A stretch of DNA of 64,000 nucleotides, from NCBI RefSeq assembly GCF_030651185.1, contig NZ_JAUSCJ010000022.1, positions 248,001-312,000 of the forward strand, read 5' to 3'. Below the pieces are notes generated by a model. That model had not been told where the DNA came from and did no database searches. It saw nothing but the letters and a program-made list of their open reading frames with translations. The position numbers were made by a program, and so were the translations under genes. The stretch's first letter is position 1. Every line of letters starts with the position of its first letter. Source of the stretch: Phenylobacterium sp. GTDB lineage: Bacteria; Pseudomonadota; Alphaproteobacteria; Caulobacterales; Caulobacteraceae. Positions 24,640 through 34,169 of this stretch are shown here, piece after piece.

Positions 24640-26282
24640 CAGAATTCTTCCCATTCATCGGCGCCGGACTGCGGCGCAGGTTTGCGGAGCGCGGCGCCGT
24701 CGCGGGCCGAGGTGCGGACCTGTGGCGCGCCGTGTCGGGCGGCGAAGGCGGCGGGCGGCGGACGGCGGGCGGGTGTGGCGGTGGTGGCGTTGCGAGCGAC
24801 GGCAGGCGGCGGCGCGAGCTGCGCGCCGATCTGGAACAGGGCGACGGACCCCGCGAGGCCTTGAGCTTCCTGGGCCAGGTTGTGGCTGGCGGCGGTGGAC
24901 TGCTCCACCATGGCCGCGTTCTGCTGGGTCACCTGGTCCATCTGGTTGACCGCGGTGTTGACCTGGGCGAGGCCGACGGACTGCTCCTGGGCGCTGGCGG
25001 CGATCTCGCTCACCAGGCCGTCAATCTCGGCGACACGACTGACGATGCGCTGCAGGGCCTCGCCGGTCTGGCCCACAAGCTGCACGCCCGAGCTGACCTG
25101 GGCGGTGGACGCGCTGATCAGCGCCTTGATCTCCTTGGCCGCTTCCGCCGAGCGCTGGGCGAGCGCCCGGACCTCCGACGCGACGACGGCGAAGCCGCGG
25201 CCGGCCTCGCCCGCACGAGCGGCTTCAACGCCGGCGTTCAGGGCCAGCAGGTTGGTCTGGAAGGCGATCTCGTCGATGACGCCGATGATCTGGCTGATCT
25301 GCTGGGCGGAGCTCTCGATCTGGCTCATCGCCGCGACGGCCTGTTGCACGACGTCGCCGCTGGTCTGGGCGTCGCCGCGGGCGGACAGCACCACCTCGGC
25401 GCAAGCCTTGGCGCCGGTTGCGGTCTTGCGGACGGTGACGGTGATCTCGTCCAGGGCCGCCGCGGTTTCTTCCAGGGTCGCGGCCTGCTGTTCGGTGCGG
25501 CGCGAGAGATCGTCGGCGGCGGTGCTGATCTCATCGGCCCCGGCATGAATGCCGGAGACGTTGCCGGCGATCGCCCCCATCACCTCTTCCAGGTGGCTGA
25601 TGGCTTTGTTGAAGTCGGCGCCGAGCTTGGCGTACTCGCCGGCGAAGTTCTGCCCCATGCGGTGGCGCAGGTCGCCCTCGCTGAGCGCCTGCAGGGCGCC
25701 GGCCAGGCCGTGAATGGCCTTGCGCTGGTCGATGTCCATCTCACCCCGCAGGCCGGCGGCCTCCAGGTGCTGGTGCTCGACGATTTCGTTCTGCACCGAC
25801 AGCAGCAGGTCCATGTCCAGCAGGGCGGCCTTGATCACCGCGCCGATGGCGTCGCCGGCCTTGTCGCGCTGGCCGGACTGGCCACCGAAGCCCTTGGGCC
25901 AGTGCGCCGCCAGGATGGCGCGCACCAGTTCCTCCAGGATGCGGGCATAGCCGCCGATGGCCCATTCGGGCCGGAAGCCGATATTGACGTGAGCCTCGCC
26001 GATGGCGCGGACGTCCCTCAGATAGGCCTCGTCATATTGGGCGGAGAGCACGCCACCCCAGCGGCCGATCTGCCGCTGCTGGGCCTTGGCCATGTGTTCG
26101 GGGCCTCCGAACACGCTGCGGGTCTCGTCGTGGCGGCCGAGCTGTTCGTAGAAGGCGGCGATGGCCATCGGCAGCGCACGCTCGACGACGGGCTTGGCGT
26201 CCACCAGGGCCGCGCGGGCCTTAGCGTCCAGGCCGATGAAGTCGAGGCGGTGATCGAGGGCGATAGCCTTGGTGTCAGCCAT
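24639..26282 (-). CDS. Soluble globin-coupled methyl-accepting chemotaxis protein (HemAT-like)
   Basis: 547 aa with no membrane segment. Residues 10-170 are a globin-coupled sensor: proximal heme ligand H98 in [13 protein letters not shown] followed by G-G-Y. A HAMP-like region (A-L-S-E-G-D-L) is next, then the signalling hairpin with [22 protein letters not shown]. After a Pro/Ala linker the protein ends D-E-W-E-E-F, like the CheR-binding N-W-E-T-F pentapeptide. It should sense O2 or another heme ligand and control CheA. First gene of the che operon; GANTC cluster just upstream. Confidence 0.93.
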   Translation of the reverse strand: MADTKAIALDHRLDFIGLDAKARAALVDAKPVVERALPMAIAAFYEQLGRHDETRSVFGGPEHMAKAQQRQIGRWGGVLSAQYDEAYLRDVRAIGEAHVNIGFRPEWAIGGYARILEELVRAILAAHWPKGFGGQSGQRDKAGDAIGAVIKAALLDMDLLLSVQNEIVEHQHLEAAGLRGEMDIDQRKAIHGLAGALQALSEGDLRHRMGQNFAGEYAKLGADFNKAISHLEEVMGAIAGNVSGIHAGADEISTAADDLSRRTEQQAATLEETAAALDEITVTVRKTATGAKACAEVVLSARGDAQTSGDVVQQAVAAMSQIESSAQQISQIIGVIDEIAFQTNLLALNAGVEAARAGEAGRGFAVVASEVRALAQRSAEAAKEIKALISASTAQVSSGVQLVGQTGEALQRIVSRVAEIDGLVSEIAASAQEQSVGLAQVNTAVNQMDQVTQQNAAMVEQSTAASHNLAQEAQGLAGSVALFQIGAQLAPPPAVARNATTATPARRPPPAAFAARHGAPQVRTSARDGAALRKPAPQSGADEWEEF

Positions 26283-26331
26283 GCTGGCGCCCGGCGTTCT
26301 GAGCAGCCGCGACGGGCCTCGGTTCGGGGTT

Positions 26332-26377
26332 GAGTCGGAGACTCGGCGAACGCGACTCTTCGAATCGGGGGAGACTC
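26332..26377. promoter_or_regulatory. Cluster of five GANTC (CcrM) sites upstream of the che operon
   Basis: GANTC occurs at 26332, 26340, 26354, 26362 and 26373: five sites in 46 bases, 51 bases upstream of the receptor start. GANTC is the CcrM methylation site in Caulobacterales, and methylation state affects several cell-cycle promoters. Control of the che operon here is inference. Confidence 0.55.
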
Positions 26378-26413
26378 GTGGGCGACGCCGTGATGCTGTC
26401 GCAGAGCGAGGAA

Positions 26414-26431
26414 TACTTTGATGTACTTTGA
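26414..26431. promoter_or_regulatory. Tandem TACTTTGA repeat
   Basis: Two exact copies of TACTTTGA (26414-26421, 26424-26431), a 10-base period equal to one helical turn, in the AT-rich part of the che promoter region. A transcription-factor site is possible; none is identified. Confidence 0.3.
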
Positions 26432-26751
26432 ATGATCATCGTAAGCCCCCTCGTTATCTACTCGTCTGCATCGATTTCTGGGGCGACAGCGGGCGCGCCA
26501 AGGCGAGTTCGATCAGACGTCTCAATTGGGTACGGTGTTTGGCTTGAAGAAATGGTTACCAGAATCTTGGCCCGCCTTGGCCGTAGGGGCGGTTCCCCAA
26601 TAAAAGCCGCGACTTGATAGTGGCCGCGACAATCTGGCGCGCGTGATCGGGCTAAGTCTTGCGAAGTCGGGGTTCCGCGAGGTCAGACTTGCGAACAGGC
26701 TCGGACGGTGCTCGCCTGTCCGGAGACAAGAAGCCGCCGGAGGAGGACGCC

Positions 26752-27945
26752 ATGGACCTGAGGCTTACGCCCGAAATGGAGGCGTTCCGCGACGAGGTGC
26801 GCGACTTCCTTGACCAGCACAAGGATCGGTATGCGCCAGGCGCCGGCGTTGAGCGCCCCCGGGAAGCGGCCATGGAATGGCAGGCCCTGCTGATCGACAA
26901 CGGCTATGCGGCCCGCACCATCCCGAAGGCCTATGGTGGTTATGGCGCGGAACCCGACATTCTGAAGTCCCGGATCATCGCCGAGGCGTTCACCGCCGCC
27001 GGCGCGCCCCGCGGCTTCGCCAACCAGGGCATCTCCATGTTGGTCCCGACCCTGCTGGAGGTGGGCTCAGAAGAGCAGAAAACCCGCTGGATCGCGCCCA
27101 CCCTGCGGGGCGAGGTGGTCTGGTGCCAGGGATACTCCGAACCGGGCGCGGGCTCGGACCTCGCCAACCTGCAGACCAAGGGCGTTGAGGATGGCGAGGA
27201 CTTCCTGATCTCGGGCCAAAAAATCTGGACGAGCACCGCGGCTCAGGCCGACATGATCTTCTGCCTGGTGCGGACCGAGCTGCAGGCGCCCAAGCATGAC
27301 GGCATTTCCTACATCCTGTTCCCCATGACCACGCCGGGGATCGAGGTGCGGCCGTTGAAGACCATGACGGGGTCGGCGGAGTTCAACGAGGTGTTCTTCA
27401 CCGATGTCCGGGTTCCTCAGAGCGCGGTGGTGGGCGGTCGCGGGCGGGGTTGGTTCGTGGCCAATGCGACCCTGAAGCATGAGCGTGGCATGCTGGGGGA
27501 CCCCAACGCCACCGAGGCGCGGTTCGCCGCCCTGATCGACCTGATGAAGAGCGAGACGGTGGACGGCCAGCGGCTGATCGACAATCCGGTGATGGCCGAC
27601 CGGCTGATGCAGCTTCAGGCGCGGCTCATGACCATGAAATTCAATGGGTTAAGGACTCTGACGGCCTCGCTGAACGGAGAGGCGGCTGGGATGGCCGGCA
27701 TGGTGGTCAAGCTGCAGGGCTGCGAGCTGAACCACCAGATCGCCGCGCTGGCCATCGATGCGCTGGGCGAGCTGGGGGTGCTCTATGAGGATGGGCCGCA
27801 TCTGCGCGCCAAGGGGAGCTGGCAGCGGAACTACATGTTCGACCTGGGGCTGATCATCGGCGGGGGCACCGCCCAGATCCAGAAGAACATCATCTCTGAG
27901 CGGGGGCTGGGCCTGCCGCGCGAACCCAAGCTGGCGGTGGTCTGA
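26752..27945 (+). CDS. Acyl-CoA dehydrogenase (large, FadE-like)
   Basis: 397 aa; ATG 26752 with AGGAGG close upstream. Flavoprotein motifs: W-C-Q-G-Y-S-E-P-G-A-G-S-D-L-A and K-I-W-T-S-T-A for FAD/substrate binding, and a C-terminal G-G-G-T-A-Q-I-Q-K-N-I-I. It oxidises an acyl-CoA to the 2-enoyl-CoA, passing electrons to ETF. It overlaps the next dehydrogenase gene (TGATG), so the two probably form a heteromeric enzyme of the kind used for steroid side chains or branched acyl-CoAs (inference). Confidence 0.93.
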   Translation: MDLRLTPEMEAFRDEVRDFLDQHKDRYAPGAGVERPREAAMEWQALLIDNGYAARTIPKAYGGYGAEPDILKSRIIAEAFTAAGAPRGFANQGISMLVPTLLEVGSEEQKTRWIAPTLRGEVVWCQGYSEPGAGSDLANLQTKGVEDGEDFLISGQKIWTSTAAQADMIFCLVRTELQAPKHDGISYILFPMTTPGIEVRPLKTMTGSAEFNEVFFTDVRVPQSAVVGGRGRGWFVANATLKHERGMLGDPNATEARFAALIDLMKSETVDGQRLIDNPVMADRLMQLQARLMTMKFNGLRTLTASLNGEAAGMAGMVVKLQGCELNHQIAALAIDALGELGVLYEDGPHLRAKGSWQRNYMFDLGLIIGGGTAQIQKNIISERGLGLPREPKLAVV

Positions 27946-29036
27946 TGGATTTCTCCCTCACCGAAGACCAGCGGATGATGCAGGAAAGCCTCAGCCGCAC
28001 CCTGGCCGAGGCGGCCTCCCTGGACCGGATACGCAGGTTCGCGGGCGATCCCGGCGACCGGGGCGCCGATGTCTGGGCCGCGCTCACCGATTTCGGCCTG
28101 CCGGGCATCGTGATCGCCGAGGAGTATGGCGGCCTGGGCCTGACATTGCTGGACGCCGCCCTGATGTCCGAGGCGCTGGGACGGGCGGTGACGCCGGTTT
28201 CCTTCCTCGGCGCGGTGCTGGCGCCGCTGGCCCTGCGGCTGGCGGGGTCGAGCGAGCAGCAGAGCCGGTGGCTGCCAAGGCTGGCCTCGGGCGAGGTGAC
28301 GGCGGCGGTGGCCATCTCCGAGGCCGTGGCCGGGGCAAGGGATGGCGCGGGGGTCACGGCGTCCGGCGGCAAGCTGTCGGGCAAGGCGTTGTTCGTGCCC
28401 GGCGGATTGGGCGCGGAGCTGCTGATTGTCGCTGACACCAGTGGCGCCCTGCATATCGTCGAGGGCGGCGCGGCGGGCCTGACCCGCGAGATCATGACCG
28501 GCATCGACCTGACCCGCCGGATGGCCGAGCTGACCTTCGACCAGGTCGCCGCCGAGCCGCTCACGGGCGGCCAGGGCGGCCAGGGCGTGCTGGCCCGGCT
28601 GCGCGACGCCGGTTGGGTGCTGTTGGCCGCCGACACCCTGGGCGCCTGCGACCTGATGATCGAGAAGGCGGTCGCCTACGCCAAGGAGCGCAAGCAGTTC
28701 GGCCGGGTGATCGGCTCGTTCCAGGCGGTCAAGCACCTCTGCGCCGAGATGGCCGCCGAGCTGGAGCCCTGCCGGTCGCTGGTCTGGTACGCCGGCTACG
28801 CCTTCGACGCCGCGCCGGAGGAGGCCTCGCTGGTGGCCGCCCACGCCAAGGCCCACCTGTCGGAGGTCTCCCGCTTCATCGCCCGCACGGCGACCGAGGT
28901 GCACGGCGGCATGGGCATCACCGACCTGCTGGGCCTGCACTTCTGGTTCAAGCGGGTGGGTCTGAACCGCCAGCTGCTGGGCGGTCCGGAACGGGTCCGG
29001 GCGCTGGCCGCCCAGATGCAGGGGCTGACCGCTTAA
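27945..29036 (+). CDS. Acyl-CoA dehydrogenase family protein (small partner)
   Basis: 363 aa. N-terminal helical domain (M-D-F-S-L-T-E-D-Q-R-M-M-Q-E-S-L) and C-terminal R-K-Q-F-G-R-V-I-G-S-F-Q-A-V-K-H with H-G-G-M-G-I-T are typical, but the middle beta-domain is short and poorly conserved, as in the smaller subunit of alpha2beta2 acyl-CoA dehydrogenases. Start overlaps the upstream stop. The stop overlaps the convergent GNAT stop at TTAA 29033-29036. Confidence 0.92.
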   Translation: MDFSLTEDQRMMQESLSRTLAEAASLDRIRRFAGDPGDRGADVWAALTDFGLPGIVIAEEYGGLGLTLLDAALMSEALGRAVTPVSFLGAVLAPLALRLAGSSEQQSRWLPRLASGEVTAAVAISEAVAGARDGAGVTASGGKLSGKALFVPGGLGAELLIVADTSGALHIVEGGAAGLTREIMTGIDLTRRMAELTFDQVAAEPLTGGQGGQGVLARLRDAGWVLLAADTLGACDLMIEKAVAYAKERKQFGRVIGSFQAVKHLCAEMAAELEPCRSLVWYAGYAFDAAPEEASLVAAHAKAHLSEVSRFIARTATEVHGGMGITDLLGLHFWFKRVGLNRQLLGGPERVRALAAQMQGLTA

Positions 29037-29347
29037 GGAACGCTGAGCCCCTCGCGCATGTCAGGATGCACCAGGTCGTGCAGCTCCGGCCGCTTGGCGA
29101 TGTAGGCGTGGAAGAAGGCGCAGGTGGGCTTCACCCAGAGCTTGTTCTCGCGGGCATAGGCCAGGCCCGCCTGGACCAGCTTGCCGCCGACCCCCTTGCC
29201 GCCGAAGGCTTCGGGCACGACGGTGTGCGGGAAGGTGATGGTGTCGCCCGCCAGCTGGTATTCGGCGAAGGCTGTCTCCGCGCCGAGCTTGACCTCGAAG
29301 CGATGCGTGTCGGTGTTCATGGTCACGGTCAGGTCATCGTCGGCCAT
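29033..29347 (-). CDS. Small GNAT-like N-acetyltransferase (YjdJ type)
   Basis: 104 aa; ATG 29347 with GGGAG upstream. Compact acetyltransferase with V-V-P-E-A-F-G-G-K-G-V-G-G-K-L-V (acetyl-CoA pyrophosphate loop) and A-R-E-N-K-L-W-V-K-P-T-C-A-F-F, the typical core of the YjdJ/Gcn5-like family. The substrate of these mini-GNATs is not known. Monocistronic, convergent with the acyl-CoA dehydrogenases. Confidence 0.88.
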   Translation of the reverse strand: MADDDLTVTMNTDTHRFEVKLGAETAFAEYQLAGDTITFPHTVVPEAFGGKGVGGKLVQAGLAYARENKLWVKPTCAFFHAYIAKRPELHDLVHPDMREGLSVP

Positions 29348-29419
29348 GGGGCTCTCCCGAAAGGGGTTGTCGGCGCAACCAAACACGGGGACCCGGGCGG
29401 CGGCTAGGCCCTCTCCTCC

Positions 29420-29436
29420 GTTTCAGCTCTGTTTCA
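29420..29436. promoter_or_regulatory. GTTTCA direct repeat with 11-base period
   Basis: GTTTCA at 29420-29425 and 29431-29436 lies about 77 bases upstream of the CpxP-like gene. Direct repeats one helical turn apart are the usual operator form of OmpR-family regulators, one of which is encoded two genes downstream. Confidence 0.35.
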
Positions 29437-29512
29437 ATCCCGAGTTTGTGACTGACATCAAGGCGCGCCCCGGCCGTGCGAGCTTGGATGCAGGTCTCCA
29501 AGGAGGAATTCG

Positions 29513-30052
29513 ATGATCAGATCCGCAGCCGCCGCCGCTATCGGCCTGTTCGTACTCGCCGGTCCCGCCGCCGCCCAGCCGCCCGGCCCTCCGCCCGGCA
29601 TGGGGCCAATGGGTGGGATGCACGCCATGCATGGCATGGGCGATCCCGGCGCCATGAAGGCCAAGATGGCCGAGCACATGGCCCAGATGGACAAGGACAT
29701 GCACACCATCCTGCGCCTGCGTCCCGACCAGGAAACCGCCTGGCGCGCCTTCCGGGACGCCATGCATCCCCAGGCCATGCCGATGGCAATGGCCGCGCCC
29801 AAGCCCGGCATGACCACGCCGCAGCGGCTGGACGAGATGGACAAGAAGGCGGCTGAGCGTCAGGCCGGGCACGACAAGATGGAGGCCGCCACGCGGGCCT
29901 TCTACGCCGCCCTGTCTCCCGACCAACAGGCCGTCTTCGACGCCCTGCACCGGATGCATGGCGCCGGCGCCATGATGCACGGGCCGGGGCCGATGATGGG
30001 CCGGCAGGTCATGATGATGCACGGCGGCTCCGGCGGTCCGCCCCACGACTGA
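29513..30052 (+). CDS. Periplasmic Met/His-rich CpxP/Spy-like protein
   Basis: 179 aa; strong AAGGAGGA site before ATG 29513. Signal peptide R-S-A-A-A-A-A-I-G-L-F-V-L-A-G-P-A-A-A, then a Met/His/Gly-rich stretch (M-G-G-M-H-A-M-H-G-M), a helical core with L-R-P-D-Q-E and L-S-P-D-Q-Q (LTxxQ-like motifs of the Spy/CpxP family) and a second Met/His-rich tail. Probably a periplasmic chaperone or metal (Cu/Ni) binding protein. It precedes a two-component system, like other envelope-stress or metal operons. Confidence 0.82.
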   Translation: MIRSAAAAAIGLFVLAGPAAAQPPGPPPGMGPMGGMHAMHGMGDPGAMKAKMAEHMAQMDKDMHTILRLRPDQETAWRAFRDAMHPQAMPMAMAAPKPGMTTPQRLDEMDKKAAERQAGHDKMEAATRAFYAALSPDQQAVFDALHRMHGAGAMMHGPGPMMGRQVMMMHGGSGGPPHD

Positions 30053-30125
30053 CGGACGCGGCGGGGCGACGAATTGTGGCGGGCGTGCGATAGAGCCGCC
30101 ACTTTTGGCCTGCACTGACGCTTGC

Positions 30126-30857
30126 ATGACACCCGCCGCCAACGCCTTTGCCGCCCCGCAGATCCTGGTCGTCGACGACGACGTGGCGCTGCGGGGCGCG
30201 ATCGCCGACTATCTCTCCCAGCATGGCTACGAGGTCATCCAGGCCGGCGACGCCACCGCCATGGAGCGGGCGCTGGCCGTCGCCTCCATCGACCTGATCG
30301 TTCTCGATCTGATGCTGCCGGGCGAAGACGGTCTCTCCATCTGCCGGCGGATCGCCGACGGTGGCGGTCCGGCCATCATCATGCTGTCGGCCATGGGCGA
30401 GGAGATCGACCGCATCCTGGGCCTGGAGCTGGGGGCCGACGACTATCTGGCCAAGCCCTGCAGTCCTCGCGAACTGCTGGCCAGGGTGCGCGCGGTGCTG
30501 CGCCGCCGCGAGGAGGTCCGCACGCCGGGTCCGGTGAAGGGCAAGGCCTGCCATTTCCTGGGTTTCACCCTGGACCAGGTGCGCCGCCAGCTGCGCGCGC
30601 CCAACGGGGTGAGCATTCTGCTGACCGCCGGTGAGTTCTCCCTGCTCAGCGTCTTCCTCGACCATCCGCAGCGGATTCTCTCGCGGGACGAGCTGATCGA
30701 GCGAGCCCGCGGCGGCGAGGCCGATGTGTTCGACCGCGCCATCGACGTGCAGATCAGCCGCCTGCGCCGCAAGCTGCACGACTGCGCCCCCGATGAAGTG
30801 ATCAAGACCTATCGCGGCGCCGGCTACCTGTTCGACGCCAAGGTGACCCGCTCGTGA
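30126..30857 (+). CDS. OmpR-family response regulator
   Basis: 243 aa. Receiver with D17-D18-D19 and phospho-acceptor D61 (I-V-L-D-L-M-L-P-G), K-P-C in place of the usual K-P-F, and a winged-helix C-terminal domain (L-L-T-A-G-E-F-S-L-L, S-R-D-E-L, D-R-A-I-D-V-Q-I-S-R-L-R-R-K-L). Start at ATG 30126 by homology; its ribosome site is weak. Stop overlaps the sensor kinase start (GTGA). Confidence 0.94.
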   Translation: MTPAANAFAAPQILVVDDDVALRGAIADYLSQHGYEVIQAGDATAMERALAVASIDLIVLDLMLPGEDGLSICRRIADGGGPAIIMLSAMGEEIDRILGLELGADDYLAKPCSPRELLARVRAVLRRREEVRTPGPVKGKACHFLGFTLDQVRRQLRAPNGVSILLTAGEFSLLSVFLDHPQRILSRDELIERARGGEADVFDRAIDVQISRLRRKLHDCAPDEVIKTYRGAGYLFDAKVTRS

Positions 30858-32323
30858 GCGGGGGGGGGCGCACCCGCGCGCCCATCGCCCTGCAGCTGGT
30901 GGCCCTGCTGGTGGTCAGCCTGATCGCCGCCCAGGTGATGACCTTCGCCGTCGTGGTGCTGATGCCGCCGCCGCCGCGGGCGGTCTACCGGATCGAGGAC
31001 GTGGCCCAGGCCCTGAAGGGCGGCTCGCTGACCCCGCGCTTCGGGCGGCCCCTGTTGCGCCAGGTCCAGGCCGCGCCGCCGCCCGAGCCCGCCAGCCAGC
31101 CCTTCCCCCGCGAACACGGCGCCTCGCTGCTCGCCGCCCTGCTGGGGGTGCGGGAGGCCGATGTGCGGCTGGCGCAGCATCTGGACTTCCCGAGCCGCCT
31201 GCACCGCAGCCTGGGGATTGTGGGGCCTCACATGAACATGCGCCGCCAGGTCCTCGAGGGCCCGGGCGGGCGGCCGCCGCCGGGCGAAGGGCCGCCCCCG
31301 CCGTCCGGCACCCGGCGTGACGTCTTCTTCGCGGCGGGGCCGGGCCAGCCGGCCCAGATCATGACCTTCCACGATATGGGGCCGCCGCTGTTGGGGGAGT
31401 TCAGCGCCGCGGTGCGCCAATCCGACGGCCGGTGGCTAGTGGTGCGTCCGCTGCCGGAACCCATTCCCAACGACTGGCAGCGCCGGGTCTTGCTTTGGCT
31501 CGGGGGCTGCCTGCTGCTGGTGGCGCCGCTGGGCTATTTCTTTGCCCGCCGGATCACCGCGCCGCTGGAGCAGTTCGCCCGCGCCGCCGAGACCCTGGGC
31601 CGCGACCCCAGCGGGCCGCTGATGGCGTTGTCGGGGCCTGCCGAGGTGGGCGCCGCGGCGCGCGCCTTCAACGACATGCAGGTCCGCCTGAAGCGGTTCA
31701 TCGACGACCGCACCGCCATGGTGGGCGCCATCTCCCATGACCTGCGCACGCCGCTGGCCCGAATCCGCTTCAAGCTGGAGGGGGCGCCGGGGCCGGTGAA
31801 GGACGCGGTCCTGGCCGACGTCGCCCAGATGGAGGCGATGATCTCCTCGGTCCTGGCCTTCATCCGTGACGCCAGCGCCGCGAGGCCCCGCGAGCGGCTG
31901 GACCTGCTGTCGCTGCTGGAGTGCCTGGTGGACGACGCCGGGGGCCAGGATCTGACCGTGGTGGAGGACAGCGCCCCGGTGACGGTGGAGGCTGATACGC
32001 TGGGCCTGCAGCGGCTGTTCGGCAACCTGCTGGACAATGCGGTGAAGTACGGCGCGCGCGGCCGGGTGCGGGTGTTCCAAGAGGACGGGCACGCGGTGGT
32101 GGAGATCGCCGACGACGGACCGGGCCTGGCGCAGAGCGAGTTGGAGCGGGTGTTCCTGCCCTTCTACCGCGCAGAGGCCGCGCGGACCCTGGACGGCGGC
32201 GGGGTGGGCCTGGGCCTGGCCGTGGCGCGGTCCATCGCCCGGGCGCACGGCGGGGACGTGGTGCTGGTGTCCACGGCGATGGGGCTTGTGGCGCGGGTGC
32301 GGCTGCCGTTGTCGGCCGCCTGA
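30854..32323 (+). CDS. Membrane sensor histidine kinase
   Basis: 489 aa; GTG 30854 overlaps the regulator stop. Membrane spans at about 11-38 and 213-231 flank a periplasmic domain with Pro-rich segments (P-P-P-G-E-G-P-P-P-P). HAMP, then H box with H295 (A-I-S-H-D-L-R-T-P-L-A-R), N box D-N-A-V-K-Y-G, G boxes D-D-G-P-G-L and G-G-V-G-L-G-L-A-V. Cognate of the adjacent regulator; signal probably in the periplasm and perhaps connected with the Met/His-rich protein. Codons 3-5 are a run of nine G. Confidence 0.93.
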   Translation: MSGGGRTRAPIALQLVALLVVSLIAAQVMTFAVVVLMPPPPRAVYRIEDVAQALKGGSLTPRFGRPLLRQVQAAPPPEPASQPFPREHGASLLAALLGVREADVRLAQHLDFPSRLHRSLGIVGPHMNMRRQVLEGPGGRPPPGEGPPPPSGTRRDVFFAAGPGQPAQIMTFHDMGPPLLGEFSAAVRQSDGRWLVVRPLPEPIPNDWQRRVLLWLGGCLLLVAPLGYFFARRITAPLEQFARAAETLGRDPSGPLMALSGPAEVGAAARAFNDMQVRLKRFIDDRTAMVGAISHDLRTPLARIRFKLEGAPGPVKDAVLADVAQMEAMISSVLAFIRDASAARPRERLDLLSLLECLVDDAGGQDLTVVEDSAPVTVEADTLGLQRLFGNLLDNAVKYGARGRVRVFQEDGHAVVEIADDGPGLAQSELERVFLPFYRAEAARTLDGGGVGLGLAVARSIARAHGGDVVLVSTAMGLVARVRLPLSAA

Positions 32324-32340
32324 CGCGCGCGACCCCAAGG

Positions 32341-32478
32341 TTGACACTAGCGAGGTCTAGGCTCGGTAGCGACACATGGGACTGATCGCCCTGTACGGAA
32401 GCGCACTTCATCAAGCGGCATTGATTTGAGACGAGGCTGCGTCAGAAGTCGGTTTGGCGCCAGCAGCGGTACGAGGAC
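32341..32478. other. Promoter region of the Nudix gene
   Basis: A TTGACA hexamer lies at 32341-32346; the base composition from here through the Nudix gene is visibly less GC-rich than the flanks. I do not see a convincing -10 element. Confidence 0.3.
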
Positions 32479-32961
32479 ATGACCAGCCCAACTCGAGTTA
32501 GGGTCGTTCTGCTGTCGCCGAGTGCTCGGGTCCTGTTGATCAAGTACCGGAACGTGGGGCCATCCGGCCAGCCGAGACCATGCTGGACGCTCGCGGGTGG
32601 CGGTCGCGAGGACGGCGAGACGATCGAACAAGCAGCCGTGAGAGAAATCGCGGAAGAGACGGGGATGGCCGAGGTCCGGCTTGGGCCGGTCGTCTGGTAC
32701 GGCGAAGACAGTCATCGCAGCGGTGATTGGAAGGTCGTCTTCAAGGAGCATTTCATCCTCGCCTTTGCAGCAACCGAAGCCATCGACCGAAGCGGCTGGA
32801 CCGACCACGAGCGGCGAGAAATCCTTGAGACGCGCTGGTGGTCCGTCGAGGAACTCCGCATGTCGAACGATGCCGTCTACCCTTTCGAACTGGCGGCCTA
32901 TCTGGAGCCGCTCCTCGCGGGCGACTACCCCGCAGGGATTTTGATGCTTCCAAAGATTTGA
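32479..32961 (+). CDS. Nudix hydrolase
   Basis: 160 aa. The Nudix box is complete: G-G-G-R-E-D-G-E-T, then R-E-I-A-E-E-T-G-M, coordinating the metal for pyrophosphate hydrolysis. The N-terminus ([16 protein letters not shown]) and a W-W-S-V-E-E-L motif match house-cleaning/nucleotide-sugar Nudix proteins; substrate unknown. AGGA lies close before the ATG. Base composition is less GC-rich than the neighbours, so recent acquisition is possible. Confidence 0.9.
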   Translation: MTSPTRVRVVLLSPSARVLLIKYRNVGPSGQPRPCWTLAGGGREDGETIEQAAVREIAEETGMAEVRLGPVVWYGEDSHRSGDWKVVFKEHFILAFAATEAIDRSGWTDHERREILETRWWSVEELRMSNDAVYPFELAAYLEPLLAGDYPAGILMLPKI

Positions 32962-33058
32962 GGGGCTCGCACCAAGTGAACCTCCGCTAACCGACCCGGG
33001 CGCCTTGCCTCCGCGCCGAGCGCCCGACATGGTCCGCCCAAGCCCTGGAGAATCCCCC

Positions 33059-34168
<1,110 letters not shown>

Positions 34169-34169
34169 G

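Larger units (their letters stand above)
26283..26751. other. Intergenic region between che operon and acyl-CoA dehydrogenases
   Basis: 469 bases without a credible gene, less GC-rich than its surroundings. It holds divergent promoters: the GANTC cluster (26332-26377) and the TACTTTGA tandem (26414-26431) on the che side, another GANTC at 26572, direct repeats GCCGCGAC near 26605, and CTTGCGAA at 26658-26665 and 26688-26695 on the dehydrogenase side. Confidence 0.6.

Noticed and set aside
26590..26625. Possible terminator/riboswitch stem CCGCC...GGCGG
   Set aside because: Short stem, no T-tract and no conserved riboswitch core visible.
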